DNA from: Sphingomonas sp. G-3-2-10
Lineage (GTDB): Bacteria > Pseudomonadota > Alphaproteobacteria > Sphingomonadales > Sphingomonadaceae
NCBI RefSeq assembly: GCF_012927115.1
Contig: NZ_JABBFY010000001.1
Span: 1,984,001 to 2,048,000 of the forward strand
Reading direction: 5' to 3'
Length of the DNA: 64,000 nucleotides
Both the position numbers and the translations under genes were made by a program. Shown here in pieces: positions 37,052 to 47,564 of this stretch. A model generated the notes under the pieces. That model saw only the letters and a list, made by a program, of their open reading frames with translations, ran no database searches and was not told the DNA's origin. The first letter of the stretch is position 1, and each line of letters begins with the position of its first letter.

Positions 37052-38254
37052 TCAAACCGCGGCGGCGGCCACCGGGGTGTAGGTCCGCGCGCCTTCGCTC
37101 AGGCGCTCGATGCACTCGCTGATATGGTTTTCGTCGATCACCAGCGGGGGCAGGACGCGGAACACGTTTTCGCCCGCAGCCACGGTCAGCAGGCCGTGAT
37201 TGTCGCGCAGATGCGCCACGAAATCGCGGCTGACCGCCGGCTCCTTCATCTTGATGCCGAGCATCAGGCCCTTGCCGCGAATCTCCTCGAACAGGTGATC
37301 GTGGTTCGGAATGAGCTGTTCGAACGCCGCGCGCAGGCGGTCGCCCATCGCAGTGACGTTTTCGAGGAAGCCTTCCTCCAGCATCACGTCGAGGATTGCC
37401 TGCCCCGCGGCCATGCCCAGCGGGTTGCCGCCATAGGTGGAGCCGTGGGTGCCGAACACCATTCCCTTGGCCGCTTCCTCGGTCGCGAGGCACGCGCCGA
37501 GCGGGAAGCCGCCGCCGATGCCCTTGGCGGCGGTCAGGATATCCGGGGTGATGCCGTAATGCTCATAGGCCCACATCTTGCCGGTACGGCCGTAACCGCA
37601 CTGGATCTCGTCGAGCACCAGCAGCAGGCCGTGTTCGTCGCAGGCCTTGCGCAGCCCGGTGATGAACTCGTGCGTGCCGGCGGTCATGCCGCCCTCGCCC
37701 TGAACCGTCTCGACGAGGAAACCGGCGGTCTCGTCGTCGATCAGCGCCAGCGCGCCTTCCAGATCGTTGAACTTCGCATAAGCGAAGCCCGGCAGCAGCG
37801 GCTCGAACCCGTCGCGCATCTTGGCCTGATCGGTCGCCGAGATCGCGCCCAGCGAACGGCCGTGAAAGGCGTTCTTGAAGGTGATCAGCTTGTGGCGCTG
37901 CGGATTGCCGTTGGCGAAGTGATAGCGGCGCGCAGTCTTGATCGCGCACTCGATCGCCTCGACGCCCGAATTGGTGAAGAACACCGTGTCGGCGAAGCTG
38001 TTGTCGACGATGCGCTGCGCCAGCGCCTCGCCTTGGGGGCTGCCATACAGGTTCGACACGTGCATCAGCGTCGCGGCCTGATCGGCGATCGCCTTCGTCA
38101 GCACCGGGTGGCCATGACCCAGCGCGTTGACGGCGATGCCCGCCGCGAAATCGAGATATTTCTCGCCTCGTTCGCCATAGAGATACACGCCCTCACCTCG
38201 CACCGGACGCACATCGCACCGCGGATAGACGGGCATGAGCGGGGTGATGGTCAT
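37052..38254 (-). CDS. argD: acetylornithine aminotransferase
   Basis: 400 residues, class-III PLP aminotransferase. Makes N-acetylornithine in arginine synthesis and may also serve in lysine synthesis. Landmarks: YPRCDVRPVRGEGVYLYGERGEKYLDFAAGIAVNALGHGHP, FFTNSGVEAIECAIKTARRY, FHGRSLGAISAT, LLVLDEIQCGYGRTGKM and the PLP Lys in ILTAAKGIGGGFPLGA. AGGAGG lies nine bases before the ATG, abutting a terminator-like hairpin (38275-38302). First gene of the argD-argF run. Confidence 0.95.
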   Translation of the reverse strand: MTITPLMPVYPRCDVRPVRGEGVYLYGERGEKYLDFAAGIAVNALGHGHPVLTKAIADQAATLMHVSNLYGSPQGEALAQRIVDNSFADTVFFTNSGVEAIECAIKTARRYHFANGNPQRHKLITFKNAFHGRSLGAISATDQAKMRDGFEPLLPGFAYAKFNDLEGALALIDDETAGFLVETVQGEGGMTAGTHEFITGLRKACDEHGLLLVLDEIQCGYGRTGKMWAYEHYGITPDILTAAKGIGGGFPLGACLATEEAAKGMVFGTHGSTYGGNPLGMAAGQAILDVMLEEGFLENVTAMGDRLRAAFEQLIPNHDHLFEEIRGKGLMLGIKMKEPAVSRDFVAHLRDNHGLLTVAAGENVFRVLPPLVIDENHISECIERLSEGARTYTPVAAAAV

Positions 38255-38274
38255 CGGACTGTACCTCCTGAAAC

Positions 38275-38302
38275 AAAAAAGGCGGCCCGTGCATGGGCCG
38301 CC
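38275..38302 (-). terminator. terminator/attenuator directly upstream of argD
   Basis: On the minus strand an 8-bp perfect stem (GGCGGCCC-ATGCAC-GGGCCGCC) is followed by TTTTTT, then only GTTTC before the AGGAGG of argD. It may terminate the patatin transcript, but its contact with the argD ribosome-binding site also suits an attenuator. Confidence 0.75.
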
Positions 38303-38352
38303 GGAGAGGGCATTTACTTGGGGTGGACAGGGAGCGTCAACACCCGCTCCGT

Positions 38353-38392
38353 GCCGTCCCCAATGCCCTCAGCGCATGGGACGGCATTGGGG
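38353..38392 (-). promoter_or_regulatory. mutually exclusive hairpins in the argD leader
   Basis: Two stems share bases and cannot form together: GCCGTCCC (38353-38360) with GGGACGGC (38378-38385), and CCCCAATGCC (38358-38367) with GGCATTGGGG (38383-38392). They lie 50-100 bases before the argD terminator hairpin. Switching is an inference from pairing only. Confidence 0.4.
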
Positions 38393-38406
38393 CGGTTGGG
38401 GGTCGG

Positions 38407-39789
38407 TCAGCGCTTTCGCGCCACCGCCCAGTTCCACTGGGCCGCCTTACCGCGCGAGGTGCCGTATTGCGACAGGCACGCCATATAGTTCGGGTGGAAT
38501 TCCAGCGGCTTCTGGAGGTTGTCGATCGCATTCCATTCCGAACAGGTCTTGCCGCGGAACACATAGTCGTTGGGCTGGACCGCGCCGGGCGCGAGATTCT
38601 GGTTGCTGATGAAGGCCATGTTCACGCCGCCGTGGCTGAGGCCATAGGTCTCCGCGCTGGCCACCGAGAAGCGATAGACCTGGTTCTCCATGATATCGAC
38701 CGCACGCAATGCGGTGGTGACCGACGACCATTCCATCACCGGCTTGCCATCGGCCTGCCAGTCGGTGCCGTAGAGCACGCCGTTGACGATCACATGGACC
38801 CGTGCGTCCTTTGCCACCGGATCGCCCAGCGCGGCAAGGATCGGCTCGAGGAACACGCCGAAGCGCGCGCCGCCATCCATGTACAGATCCTCGCGCGTGG
38901 TCGTGCCGTCCTGGATCTGGAGCGTCACCGGAAAGGCCGAAGGCGGCACCGATGACGAGGCGACCAGCGCGTCGATATAGCAATCCTGCAACTCGCCCGT
39001 CCGGTCCTTCCATGCCGGAATGTCGACCCGCGAGGCCAGTTCGGTCAGATCGATCGCATAGCCGCGGCCATCATCGAGATTGACCGAACCGACGAACAGC
39101 TTGCGGTTGTACGGCGCGGCACCCTGTTCGCGGATCAGGCGCAGCGTGTCGGGCGACAGCAGCGCCTTCAGCCGCGCGCGCATCGGGCCGAAATTGGCCA
39201 TCGCGCCGGCCGCCAGCCCGCCGATGATGCCGCCCTTCTCGGGTGTGATGACATCGGCTTCCCTGGCGATCGAATAGGCCAGCGCCAGATCGCCCGGATT
39301 GGACGTGCCGGGCTTGATGATGTCGGCCAGCGGGCCGGAAACCCAGGTGTAGGTGCGGTCCTTCGGCACCGGCTGGTTGGCGAGGAACAGGAAGGTGCTC
39401 TGCAGCGATCCGGTGCTGACGCCGGTGACAACGTCGTAGCTGGGGATGCTGTCGAGCCCGTAGAAGAAGCCAGCGCCGAACGCGCCATGCTGGCTGCCGC
39501 CGCTCAGCACCAGATATTCGGGCGGCGTGGTCGCCGCGCTGCCGGCGGGCGCGCCGGCCTTTTCGGCTTCCTGGATCGTATAGACCTTGCGCAGTTCGGT
39601 GGTCAGCGCGTCCTGTGGCCCCAGCAGCGCCTCGGCCTGGGGCCGGGATTGCTGGAGACCGCCCGAATCCACGCTGAGCGGAATCGCGCGATAGGCGCAT
39701 TGCCCGGCGGGCTTGGGGCGCGGATGCATGCACCCGCCCACCGTCGCGAGCACCGCCACCGCCGCGATCATCCTGCCGATGCGAACCAT
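38407..39789 (-). CDS. patatin-like phospholipase lipoprotein
   Basis: 460 residues from ATG 39789; the longer frame is antisense to the next gene. The lipobox is ATVGGC (Cys20). Patatin serine-hydrolase elements: oxyanion loop VLSGGSQHGAFGAG (about 97-108), nucleophile elbow GVSTGS, and catalytic Asp in YMDGGARFG. A large middle insertion separates nucleophile and Asp. Likely an outer-membrane-associated acyl hydrolase; the substrate is unknown. Monocistronic, ended by the hairpin before argD. Confidence 0.88.
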   Translation of the reverse strand: MVRIGRMIAAVAVLATVGGCMHPRPKPAGQCAYRAIPLSVDSGGLQQSRPQAEALLGPQDALTTELRKVYTIQEAEKAGAPAGSAATTPPEYLVLSGGSQHGAFGAGFFYGLDSIPSYDVVTGVSTGSLQSTFLFLANQPVPKDRTYTWVSGPLADIIKPGTSNPGDLALAYSIAREADVITPEKGGIIGGLAAGAMANFGPMRARLKALLSPDTLRLIREQGAAPYNRKLFVGSVNLDDGRGYAIDLTELASRVDIPAWKDRTGELQDCYIDALVASSSVPPSAFPVTLQIQDGTTTREDLYMDGGARFGVFLEPILAALGDPVAKDARVHVIVNGVLYGTDWQADGKPVMEWSSVTTALRAVDIMENQVYRFSVASAETYGLSHGGVNMAFISNQNLAPGAVQPNDYVFRGKTCSEWNAIDNLQKPLEFHPNYMACLSQYGTSRGKAAQWNWAVARKR

Positions 39790-39906
39790 GATCTTCTCCC
39801 CTGCCCCGTGATGACCGGGGGATAGGCGCGGCCGGACTCGCGGGCAATTCCACGCCGCCGGAACGGACTCGATAGTTACGGTGTTGAATCCTTCCGGAGA
39901 ACGGAC

Positions 39907-40626
39907 ATGCCGACGACGCTCGCGCAATGGGAAGTCCAGCCCCATGATCAGCTGGTCGAAGCCGGCGACGGCATCCTGACCGTCGCGGGCGAGATCCGGA
40001 TGCCGCTGGGCAATTTCCCCCGGCGAATGACGGTGGTCCGGCTGCGCGGCGGACGCACCGCGATCTGGAGCGCGATCGCACTCGGCGAACCGCAGATGAA
40101 GCGGATCGAAGCGATGGGCGAGCCCAGCTTCCTGATCGTGCCGGGCGATCATCACCGGCTCGACGCGAAGATCTGGAAGATGCGCTATCCTCAGGCGAAG
40201 GTGATCGCCCCGCCCGGCGCGCGCAAGATGGTCGAGGAAGCCGTGCCGGTGGACGCGACCAGCGACATCCTCGACGATCCCGAAGTGCGCTTCTGCATCG
40301 TCCCCGGCATGGGTCAGCACGAAGCCTTCCTGCACGTCCACCGCGCGGACGGGGTCACGCTGATCCTCAACGACATCATCGGCAATGTCGCCCATCCGCA
40401 TGGCATCGGCGCGAACGTCATGGGCCGGGTGTTCGGCTTTGGCGTGACCGGGCCGCAGGTGCCGCGCCCGGTGCGGCACGGGCTCGAGGACAAGGCGCTA
40501 GTGGCCGCCCGTTTCCGCGCATGGGCGGCCGAGCCCGAACTTCGGCGGATCATCGTCAGCCACGGCGACGTGCTGGACGACTATCCCGGCGACGTACTGC
40601 TCAAGCTGGCGGAGAGGCTGGATTAA
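39907..40626 (+). CDS. metallo-beta-lactamase-fold-like protein (DUF4336-like)
   Basis: 239 residues. No signal peptide. The sequence follows a degenerate metallo-beta-lactamase layout: GNFPRRMTVVRLRGGRTAIWSAIALGEPQMKRI, then a reduced metal motif PGDHHRLDAKIW in place of HxHxDH, TLILNDIIGNVAHP and RIIVSHGDVLDDYP. DUF4336 proteins have this shape; metal binding and activity are uncertain. The gene is monocistronic and is followed by repeat family A, copy 2. Confidence 0.55.
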   Translation: MPTTLAQWEVQPHDQLVEAGDGILTVAGEIRMPLGNFPRRMTVVRLRGGRTAIWSAIALGEPQMKRIEAMGEPSFLIVPGDHHRLDAKIWKMRYPQAKVIAPPGARKMVEEAVPVDATSDILDDPEVRFCIVPGMGQHEAFLHVHRADGVTLILNDIIGNVAHPHGIGANVMGRVFGFGVTGPQVPRPVRHGLEDKALVAARFRAWAAEPELRRIIVSHGDVLDDYPGDVLLKLAERLD

Positions 40627-40650
40627 GAGTCTTGTCCACTTGCGTGGAGG

Positions 40651-40732
40651 CGGTGCCGGTCCGCTCCCCCACCCGGCCACCCATAGGTTACTATCGTGCC
40701 GGGTGGCCGGGCGGGGGAGCGGGCCGGTACCG
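40651..40732. repeat. intergenic palindromic repeat, family A, copy 2
   Basis: 32-base inverted arms (40651-40682 and 40701-40732) differ at three positions, all transitions compatible with G-U pairing in RNA. The 18-base centre is unlike that of copy 1, while the arm core CCGCTCCCCCACCCGG is the same. It fills the gap between two convergent genes. Confidence 0.85.
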
Positions 40733-40745
40733 CGAAAGACAGGCT

Positions 40746-41591
40746 CTAGCTCTTGATCTTCCAGCCGTTGCGCAGGAGCGCGTAGCAGAACAGGCCCAGC
40801 GCCAGGTCGAGCGCAAGGATGACGGCGCTGCCGAGCAGGATCGGCGAATCCGCCACGCCGAGGAAGCCGTAGCGGAAGCCCGATATGATGTAGAAGAACG
40901 GGTTGAAATGGCTGATCGTCTGGAACGCCGGAGCCAGTTTCTCGACCGAGTAGAAGGTACCCGAAAGCAGCGCGAGCGGCGCGACGACGAAATTGGTCAC
41001 CGCGGCGGCATGATCGAACTTCTCCGCCCAGATCGACGTCAGCACGCCCAGCAGCGCGAGGAAGGTCGAACCGAGCAGGCCGAACCACAGGATCGCCCAC
41101 AGATGCTGGGGCCAGACCGTGACGCCCGGCCACAGCGCCATCGCCAGCCACACCGTGCCGCCGACGCAAAAGGCGCGAGTCACCGCGCCGCCGGTCATCC
41201 CCGCAAGCAGTTCGGCGGTCGACAGCGGCGGCATCAGATAATCGACGATCGTGCCCTGGATCTTCCCGACCAGCAGCGAGAAGCTGGCATTGGCGAACGC
41301 GTTCTGGAGCATCCCCATCACGATCAGGCCCGGCGCGATGAAATCGGCGAAGTGCACGTCGCGGCCCTGAAGGTGCACGGTGCGTCCGCCACCGCCCAGA
41401 GCGACGGTGAAAATGACCAGAAAAAGCAGCGTCGTGACCGCCGGAGCCCATATCGTCTGGAGCTGCACCTTGAAGAACCGGCGCACCTCCTTGATATAGA
41501 GGGTCCTGAGCCCACCCCAGTTCACGTTCCGAATCACCGGCACCCCGAACTCGGGCATCGGGGACTCGCTGTTTTGGGGCTGGCTGCTCAT
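40746..41591 (-). CDS. ABC-2 type transporter permease
   Basis: 281 residues from ATG 41591. Six transmembrane segments with the ABC-2 permease layout: N-terminal VNWGGLRTLYIKEVRRFFKVQLQTIWAPAVTTLLFLVIFTVAL, then FIAPGLIVMGMLQNAFANASFSLLVGKIQGTIVDYL and LLGSTFLALLGVLTSIWAEKFD, and SHFNPFFYIISGFRYGFLG. Resembles the YadH/NodJ subgroup. The ATPase partner is not adjacent in this window. Confidence 0.88.
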   Translation of the reverse strand: MSSQPQNSESPMPEFGVPVIRNVNWGGLRTLYIKEVRRFFKVQLQTIWAPAVTTLLFLVIFTVALGGGGRTVHLQGRDVHFADFIAPGLIVMGMLQNAFANASFSLLVGKIQGTIVDYLMPPLSTAELLAGMTGGAVTRAFCVGGTVWLAMALWPGVTVWPQHLWAILWFGLLGSTFLALLGVLTSIWAEKFDHAAAVTNFVVAPLALLSGTFYSVEKLAPAFQTISHFNPFFYIISGFRYGFLGVADSPILLGSAVILALDLALGLFCYALLRNGWKIKS

Positions 41592-41642
41592 GGTGCGTTC
41601 GCGTAACCGCTGCCCGCGCCGCCCGCAAGTTGAAGGACGAAT

Positions 41643-42305
41643 ATGAGCTGGACCGACGAGCGTATCGAAACGCTGAGAAAGATGTGGAGCAGCGGATCGA
41701 CCGCGACCCAGATCGCCGAGGAACTGGGCGGCGTGAGCCGCAACGCGGTGATCGGCAAGGCGCATCGCCTCGGCCTTCCCGCGCGCCCGTCGCCGGTGAA
41801 GCCGAACGAAGCCAAGGCCGCTGCCGCGCCGAAGCCTGCCCCCGCGCCGTCCGCGCCCGCCGCCGAAGCCGCGCCGCCGCCACCCGCCGCACCGCGCGCG
41901 CCTGCTCCGGCAGCACCGGCCCCGGCGGCCGCCGCGCCTGCGACCGACGCCCCCGCCCGGCCCGATGGCCCGGTGCTGCGCTCGGTCGGCCCCGGCGGCT
42001 TCCTGCGCCAAAACCCCGGCGAGCAGTCCGCACCGATCACCCCGGCGCCGCCGCGCCGCCTCGTCCCGGCCAAGCCGAGCGAAGCGATCGCGGGCAAGAC
42101 CAGCCTGCTCGATCTGAACGACCGCATCTGCAAATGGCCGCTGGGCCATCCGGGCGAGCCGGACTTCCACTTCTGTGGCGACAAGGTGAATCCGGGCTTC
42201 CCCTATTGCGTCGAGCATTGCGGCCACGCCTATCAGGCGCAGCTGCCCCGCCGCGATCGCCGCCCCCCGCCGCCGCTGCCGTTCGGCGGGCCGCGGGTTC
42301 GCTGA
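41643..42305 (+). CDS. gcrA: GcrA cell cycle regulator
   Basis: 220 residues. GcrA binds sigma-70 RNA polymerase and activates promoters carrying CcrM-methylated GANTC sites. The N-terminal DNA-binding region is MSWTDERIETLRKMWSSGSTATQIAEELGGVSRNAVIGKAHRLGL. A long Ala/Pro linker spans about 55-130. The C-terminal sigma-binding domain has CKWPLGHPGEPDFHFCGD, GFPYCVEHCGHAYQ. Divergent from the ABC permease. Followed by a strong terminator. Confidence 0.95.
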   Translation: MSWTDERIETLRKMWSSGSTATQIAEELGGVSRNAVIGKAHRLGLPARPSPVKPNEAKAAAAPKPAPAPSAPAAEAAPPPPAAPRAPAPAAPAPAAAAPATDAPARPDGPVLRSVGPGGFLRQNPGEQSAPITPAPPRRLVPAKPSEAIAGKTSLLDLNDRICKWPLGHPGEPDFHFCGDKVNPGFPYCVEHCGHAYQAQLPRRDRRPPPPLPFGGPRVR

Positions 42306-42314
42306 GATACAAAG

Positions 42315-42345
42315 AGGGCCGGCGGAGCGATCCGCCGGCCCTTTT
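42315..42345 (+). terminator. terminator after gcrA
   Basis: A perfect 10-bp stem GGGCCGGCGG / CCGCCGGCCC with a six-base loop, followed by TTTTT. It also serves the convergent minus-strand gene poorly, if at all (CTCTTTG). Confidence 0.9.
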
Positions 42346-42361
42346 TCTTGCCTGCCCGCCG

Positions 42362-42637
42362 TCAGCCGGACGTTTCGGTCACCTCGACGATTTCGAACAT
42401 ATGGCTGCGCCATCCGCGCTGGGCGGCGGCTTCGGCGGTTGCGGTCTTCTTCCGTTTCGCTTCCTGCAGCGACTTGGTGTGGCCCCAGAACACCTCCGTC
42501 TTGCCGTTCTCCAGCACGGCGACGATCCGCCAGTAATGGGTGAAGGCCGTCGACGTCGGGCCGATGGTCTTCACATAGCCGTCGGGCAGCGTGGCGGTCA
42601 GGTAGCGTTTCTTCTTCGCCACCGCGTCAGCGCCCAT
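42362..42637 (-). CDS. small conserved protein of unknown function
   Basis: 91 residues from ATG 42637, which overlaps the stop of the serine hydrolase by 11 bases; a GTG at 42622 (86 residues, five bases after that stop) is equally possible. The sequence is basic and compact: KKKRYLTATLPDGYVKTIGPTSTAFTHYWRIVAVLENGKTEVFWGHTKSLQEAKRKKTATAEAAAQRGW. No family is recognised. Probably translationally coupled to the serine hydrolase. Converges on gcrA. Confidence 0.6.
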   Translation of the reverse strand: MGADAVAKKKRYLTATLPDGYVKTIGPTSTAFTHYWRIVAVLENGKTEVFWGHTKSLQEAKRKKTATAEAAAQRGWRSHMFEIVEVTETSG

Positions 42638-43775
42638 ATTCCCATGTGAAGGGCACGCCCGTCTCGCCCAGCGCGGCGCGGACCAGGTCGGGGAAGGCAG
42701 CTTCGGCGCGGACATCGTTGCCCAGGATCACCACGCAGCGCAGCCCCCGCTCGACGCACACCCAGGTGTTGCCGGTCGACTCGTTGTGCCCGCCCTTGAA
42801 GAAGCCCGGTCCCTGCGGCCCCTGAAAGGTTACCACGCCCAGCCCCGCCGACAGGCCCGGCCAGCGCTTGTCCACGGGCGCTTCGAGCAGGGTCGGGAAT
42901 TGCGAGCGGCTGGTGATCGGCAGTTGCGGGCGCACCATTTCGGCGCGCGCCTTCGCGCTGAGGCCCTCGCCGCGCATGAAACCGGCCGCAAAACGCGCCA
43001 GATCGGCGATGCTGGTGTCCATCGAACCCGCCGCGCGCACCCGGCTTCGCTCGTCATGCGGCTCGACAGCCCCATCCTTCTGCCACCCATCGGCGAGGTT
43101 CTTCGCGAAATCGGGACGCCACATCATGCTGGTGTTGGCCATGCCGAACCGGTCGAACACCCGCCGCTGCATCTCCGCGCCCAGATCGAGCCCCAGCCCC
43201 TTCTCGATCGCGAACTGGAGCAGGATGATCCCCTCACCCGAATAGGCGTAACGCGCGCCGGGATCGAAATGAAAGCGCAGCTTTCCGTCCGGTTCGAGGT
43301 ACGAGAAATTCCCGAAACCGGTGCTGTGGGTCAGGATCATGCGCGGCGTGATCTTGCGCCAGCGCTCGTCCACCGCCAGATCGCCCCAATTCCCGTAGGC
43401 GTCGAGATTGCCATATTCGGGCAGCGGCTTGGGCAGCATCGCGGCGATGGGCTTGTCGAGGTCGATCTTCCCCTCGTCGACCAGCTGCATCACCGTATAG
43501 GCGAACACCGATTTGGTGATCGACGCGCCGTACATGATCGTCGCGTCTTCCAGTGGATCGCCCTTGGCGTTGCGCAGGCCATAGGCGCGGACGAACACGA
43601 CCTTGCCGTCCTCGATCACCGCGACCGCCAGGCCCTTCGCTCCGGTCTTCGTCATGGCTGCGGCGACGGCGGCGTCCATCGTCGCGGCGCGATCGGGCTG
43701 GGTCTGAGCCGCGGCCGGAACAGCCAGCGCAACCATTGCCGTCATCATGCCAAAAACCGTCCGACGAATCCGCAT
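42627..43775 (-). CDS. serine hydrolase, class C beta-lactamase family
   Basis: 382 residues with signal peptide MRIRRTVFGMMTAMVALAVPAAA. The serine beta-lactamase/transpeptidase fold has the nucleophile motif SITK (Ser85, Lys88) and a YxN-equivalent YAYSGEG; the third-box KTG is replaced by KGGHNES. Such proteins are periplasmic esterases, D-aminopeptidases or carboxypeptidases rather than proven antibiotic-resistance enzymes. It is in a two-gene unit with the small protein at 42362. Confidence 0.85.
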   Translation of the reverse strand: MRIRRTVFGMMTAMVALAVPAAAQTQPDRAATMDAAVAAAMTKTGAKGLAVAVIEDGKVVFVRAYGLRNAKGDPLEDATIMYGASITKSVFAYTVMQLVDEGKIDLDKPIAAMLPKPLPEYGNLDAYGNWGDLAVDERWRKITPRMILTHSTGFGNFSYLEPDGKLRFHFDPGARYAYSGEGIILLQFAIEKGLGLDLGAEMQRRVFDRFGMANTSMMWRPDFAKNLADGWQKDGAVEPHDERSRVRAAGSMDTSIADLARFAAGFMRGEGLSAKARAEMVRPQLPITSRSQFPTLLEAPVDKRWPGLSAGLGVVTFQGPQGPGFFKGGHNESTGNTWVCVERGLRCVVILGNDVRAEAAFPDLVRAALGETGVPFTWEYGR

Positions 43776-43881
43776 ACCCGCTCTCCCTTGCCGCGCCAGA
43801 GCTTAGGATGACCGGCGAAAGCCGCAAACGACAAACGGCCGGAAGCGCGCGCCTCCGGCCGTCTGCGTGACGATCCTGCGA

Positions 43882-44715
43882 TCAGAAGCGGAAGTTGGCG
43901 GTCGCCTTGATCCCGTGATGATCGAACCGCGTGTCGCTGCGGCGGAAATCGGTGCCCGACGCATTGCCCAGCAGGAACGGGTTGGTCGCAGGCGCAGTGC
44001 CCGGCCCCGCACGGACGGTGTAATCATCGTCGTTGTAGCGGGTGTAAAGATATTCCACGCCGAACGAGAAGTTCTTGCCGACCTTCTGCTCGACGCCGCC
44101 GCCGGCCGCCCAGCCCCAGACGTCGTTCTTGCCGCGTCCGGTGAAGCTGTTTGCGGTGTTGCTGGTCGAGAAGGTGTGATCGACCTTGGCATAGGCGCCG
44201 CCGCCGGTGCCGTAGAACAGCGTTCGCCCGCCCGCGACATAGCCCAGGCGCAGGCGTGCGCCGGCATTCCAGTCGATCTCGCGCGTCATGGTGTAGCGCG
44301 CCGGAGTGGTGCTGAAGCCGCTGACGCTGTCGGTGATGTCGGTCTTGCCGCCTTCAAGAACGACACCCGCGACGATGTTGCCGAACTGGACGTCCCAGCC
44401 GAGCCGGGCCGAATAGTTGATCCCGTCCTTGTCGTTGGCGCATCCCACATTCGCGGTCGAGGTGGCCGCGCCGTTGCAGAAGCCGGGCGAGAAGGCGTTC
44501 GGCGCGCCCGGTGCGCTGGTGACGACCGTGTCGCCGAAGCTGCCGTTCAGGTCGCGATCGAACAGGATCGTCTCGCCGGCATCGTTATTCTGGAACGAGT
44601 AGCCGACCGAAGCGCCGATATAGGGGCCGTTAAACTCGGCGTCCGAGCTTTCCTGAGCATAAGCGGGGGCTGTCGCCGCGAGCAGGCTCGCGGCGCCGAG
44701 AAGCAGCAATTTCAT
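43882..44715 (-). CDS. outer-membrane beta-barrel protein (opacity-porin-like)
   Basis: 277 residues from ATG 44715. Signal peptide MKLLLLGAASLLAATAPAYA. Predicted eight-stranded barrel like OmpA/Omp25: FNGPYIGASVGYSFQNND, GINYSARLGWDVQFGNIVAGVVLEGG, GARLRLGYVAGGRTLFYGTGGGAYAKV, KNFSFGVEYLYTRYNDDDY, and a terminal aromatic IKATANFRF as needed for BAM insertion. Two Cys in long loop FCNGAATSTANVGC. Followed on the minus strand by an ACGGCCGGA/TCCGGCCGT hairpin near 43838-43863. Confidence 0.85.
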   Translation of the reverse strand: MKLLLLGAASLLAATAPAYAQESSDAEFNGPYIGASVGYSFQNNDAGETILFDRDLNGSFGDTVVTSAPGAPNAFSPGFCNGAATSTANVGCANDKDGINYSARLGWDVQFGNIVAGVVLEGGKTDITDSVSGFSTTPARYTMTREIDWNAGARLRLGYVAGGRTLFYGTGGGAYAKVDHTFSTSNTANSFTGRGKNDVWGWAAGGGVEQKVGKNFSFGVEYLYTRYNDDDYTVRAGPGTAPATNPFLLGNASGTDFRRSDTRFDHHGIKATANFRF

Positions 44716-44832
44716 GGGGGTCTCCGTTGGTCTTAACTTGCCGGTCTCATACGAACGAGGGCGGCAAACGGACCCAAAGAAAAACCGGAATGGCGGGACC
44801 TGTTGCCATCGGGCCACAGCTTCATTGCCGGA

Positions 44833-45384
44833 TCAGCGGCGCATCCCGATCCAGATCACCGCTTCGGTCGCCGCGCCGACCCCGTGGTTCAACACCCACT
44901 GCAGCGCCGTGCCGGTCAGTTTCGCGGCGGACTCGTCATGGTGCTGCTGCTCTTCCGCGAAGATATCCCCGATGATCGCGGCAGCAGCGGGATCGCTGTC
45001 GCGGAGCGCCGCCATCTGCTCGCCGAGATGGCGCAGCACCACCCGCTCGATCGCCACTGTGGTGGCAGCGATGGCGCGCGCACCGAGCAAGCCGGTGACG
45101 AAGCCCAGGGCCGTCCCCAGCACCGCGCAGACAGAATAGCTGGGACAGCGCCTGTCGCCACGCCGCGCGATCTCAGCAGCGAACAATGCGCGGTGGCGCC
45201 GCTCGTGCGCGATGAATTCGTCGATCTGCACCAGCATGGACGGCGCGGTCCATCGCGCGAGGCGGCGCTGCATCCGATAGGTGCACACCGCGCCATGCTC
45301 CCCGGCATGGTCCACGCGAAGGATCCGGTCGCCAAGCGTTTCCCCGGGAGCAAGGCGAGCGATGATCGTCACGCCCCCGGCCAT
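44833..45384 (-). CDS. coq7: Coq7-type demethoxyubiquinone hydroxylase
   Basis: 183 residues. Ferritin-like di-iron protein with all ligands in place: Glu/His in RILRVDHAGEHGAV, ExxH in FIAHERRHRALF, Glu in TVAIERVVLRHLGEQ, and EEQQHHDESA. The membrane-associated helix is SYSVCAVLGTALGFVTGLLGA. It hydroxylates the C6 position of the ubiquinone ring in many alphaproteobacteria instead of UbiF. Divergent from parE with 77 bases between start codons. Confidence 0.88.
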   Translation of the reverse strand: MAGGVTIIARLAPGETLGDRILRVDHAGEHGAVCTYRMQRRLARWTAPSMLVQIDEFIAHERRHRALFAAEIARRGDRRCPSYSVCAVLGTALGFVTGLLGARAIAATTVAIERVVLRHLGEQMAALRDSDPAAAAIIGDIFAEEQQHHDESAAKLTGTALQWVLNHGVGAATEAVIWIGMRR

Positions 45385-45386
45385 AA

Positions 45387-47453
<2,067 letters not shown>

Positions 47454-47564
47454 CGCCGGCAGTCCCAAGCGAACCGGATCGCTGGAGCGGCGGCGCTGGA
47501 CGGTGCATCAGTCGCGCGATACGCTTTCGCATCTTCATATTCGAACCTGGGGAGGTTCCCTCAA

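Noticed and set aside
42627..43775. Antibiotic-resistance beta-lactamase
   Set aside because: The SxxK motif is present but the YxN and KTG boxes are altered (YSG, KGG), as in general periplasmic serine hydrolases. The gene at 48823 likewise lacks a clear Glu166 region.
43838..43863. Terminator downstream of the outer-membrane barrel gene
   Set aside because: The ACGGCCGGA/TCCGGCCGT hairpin is convincing but the following tract TTGTCGTTTG is poor, so it was kept out of the terminator list.
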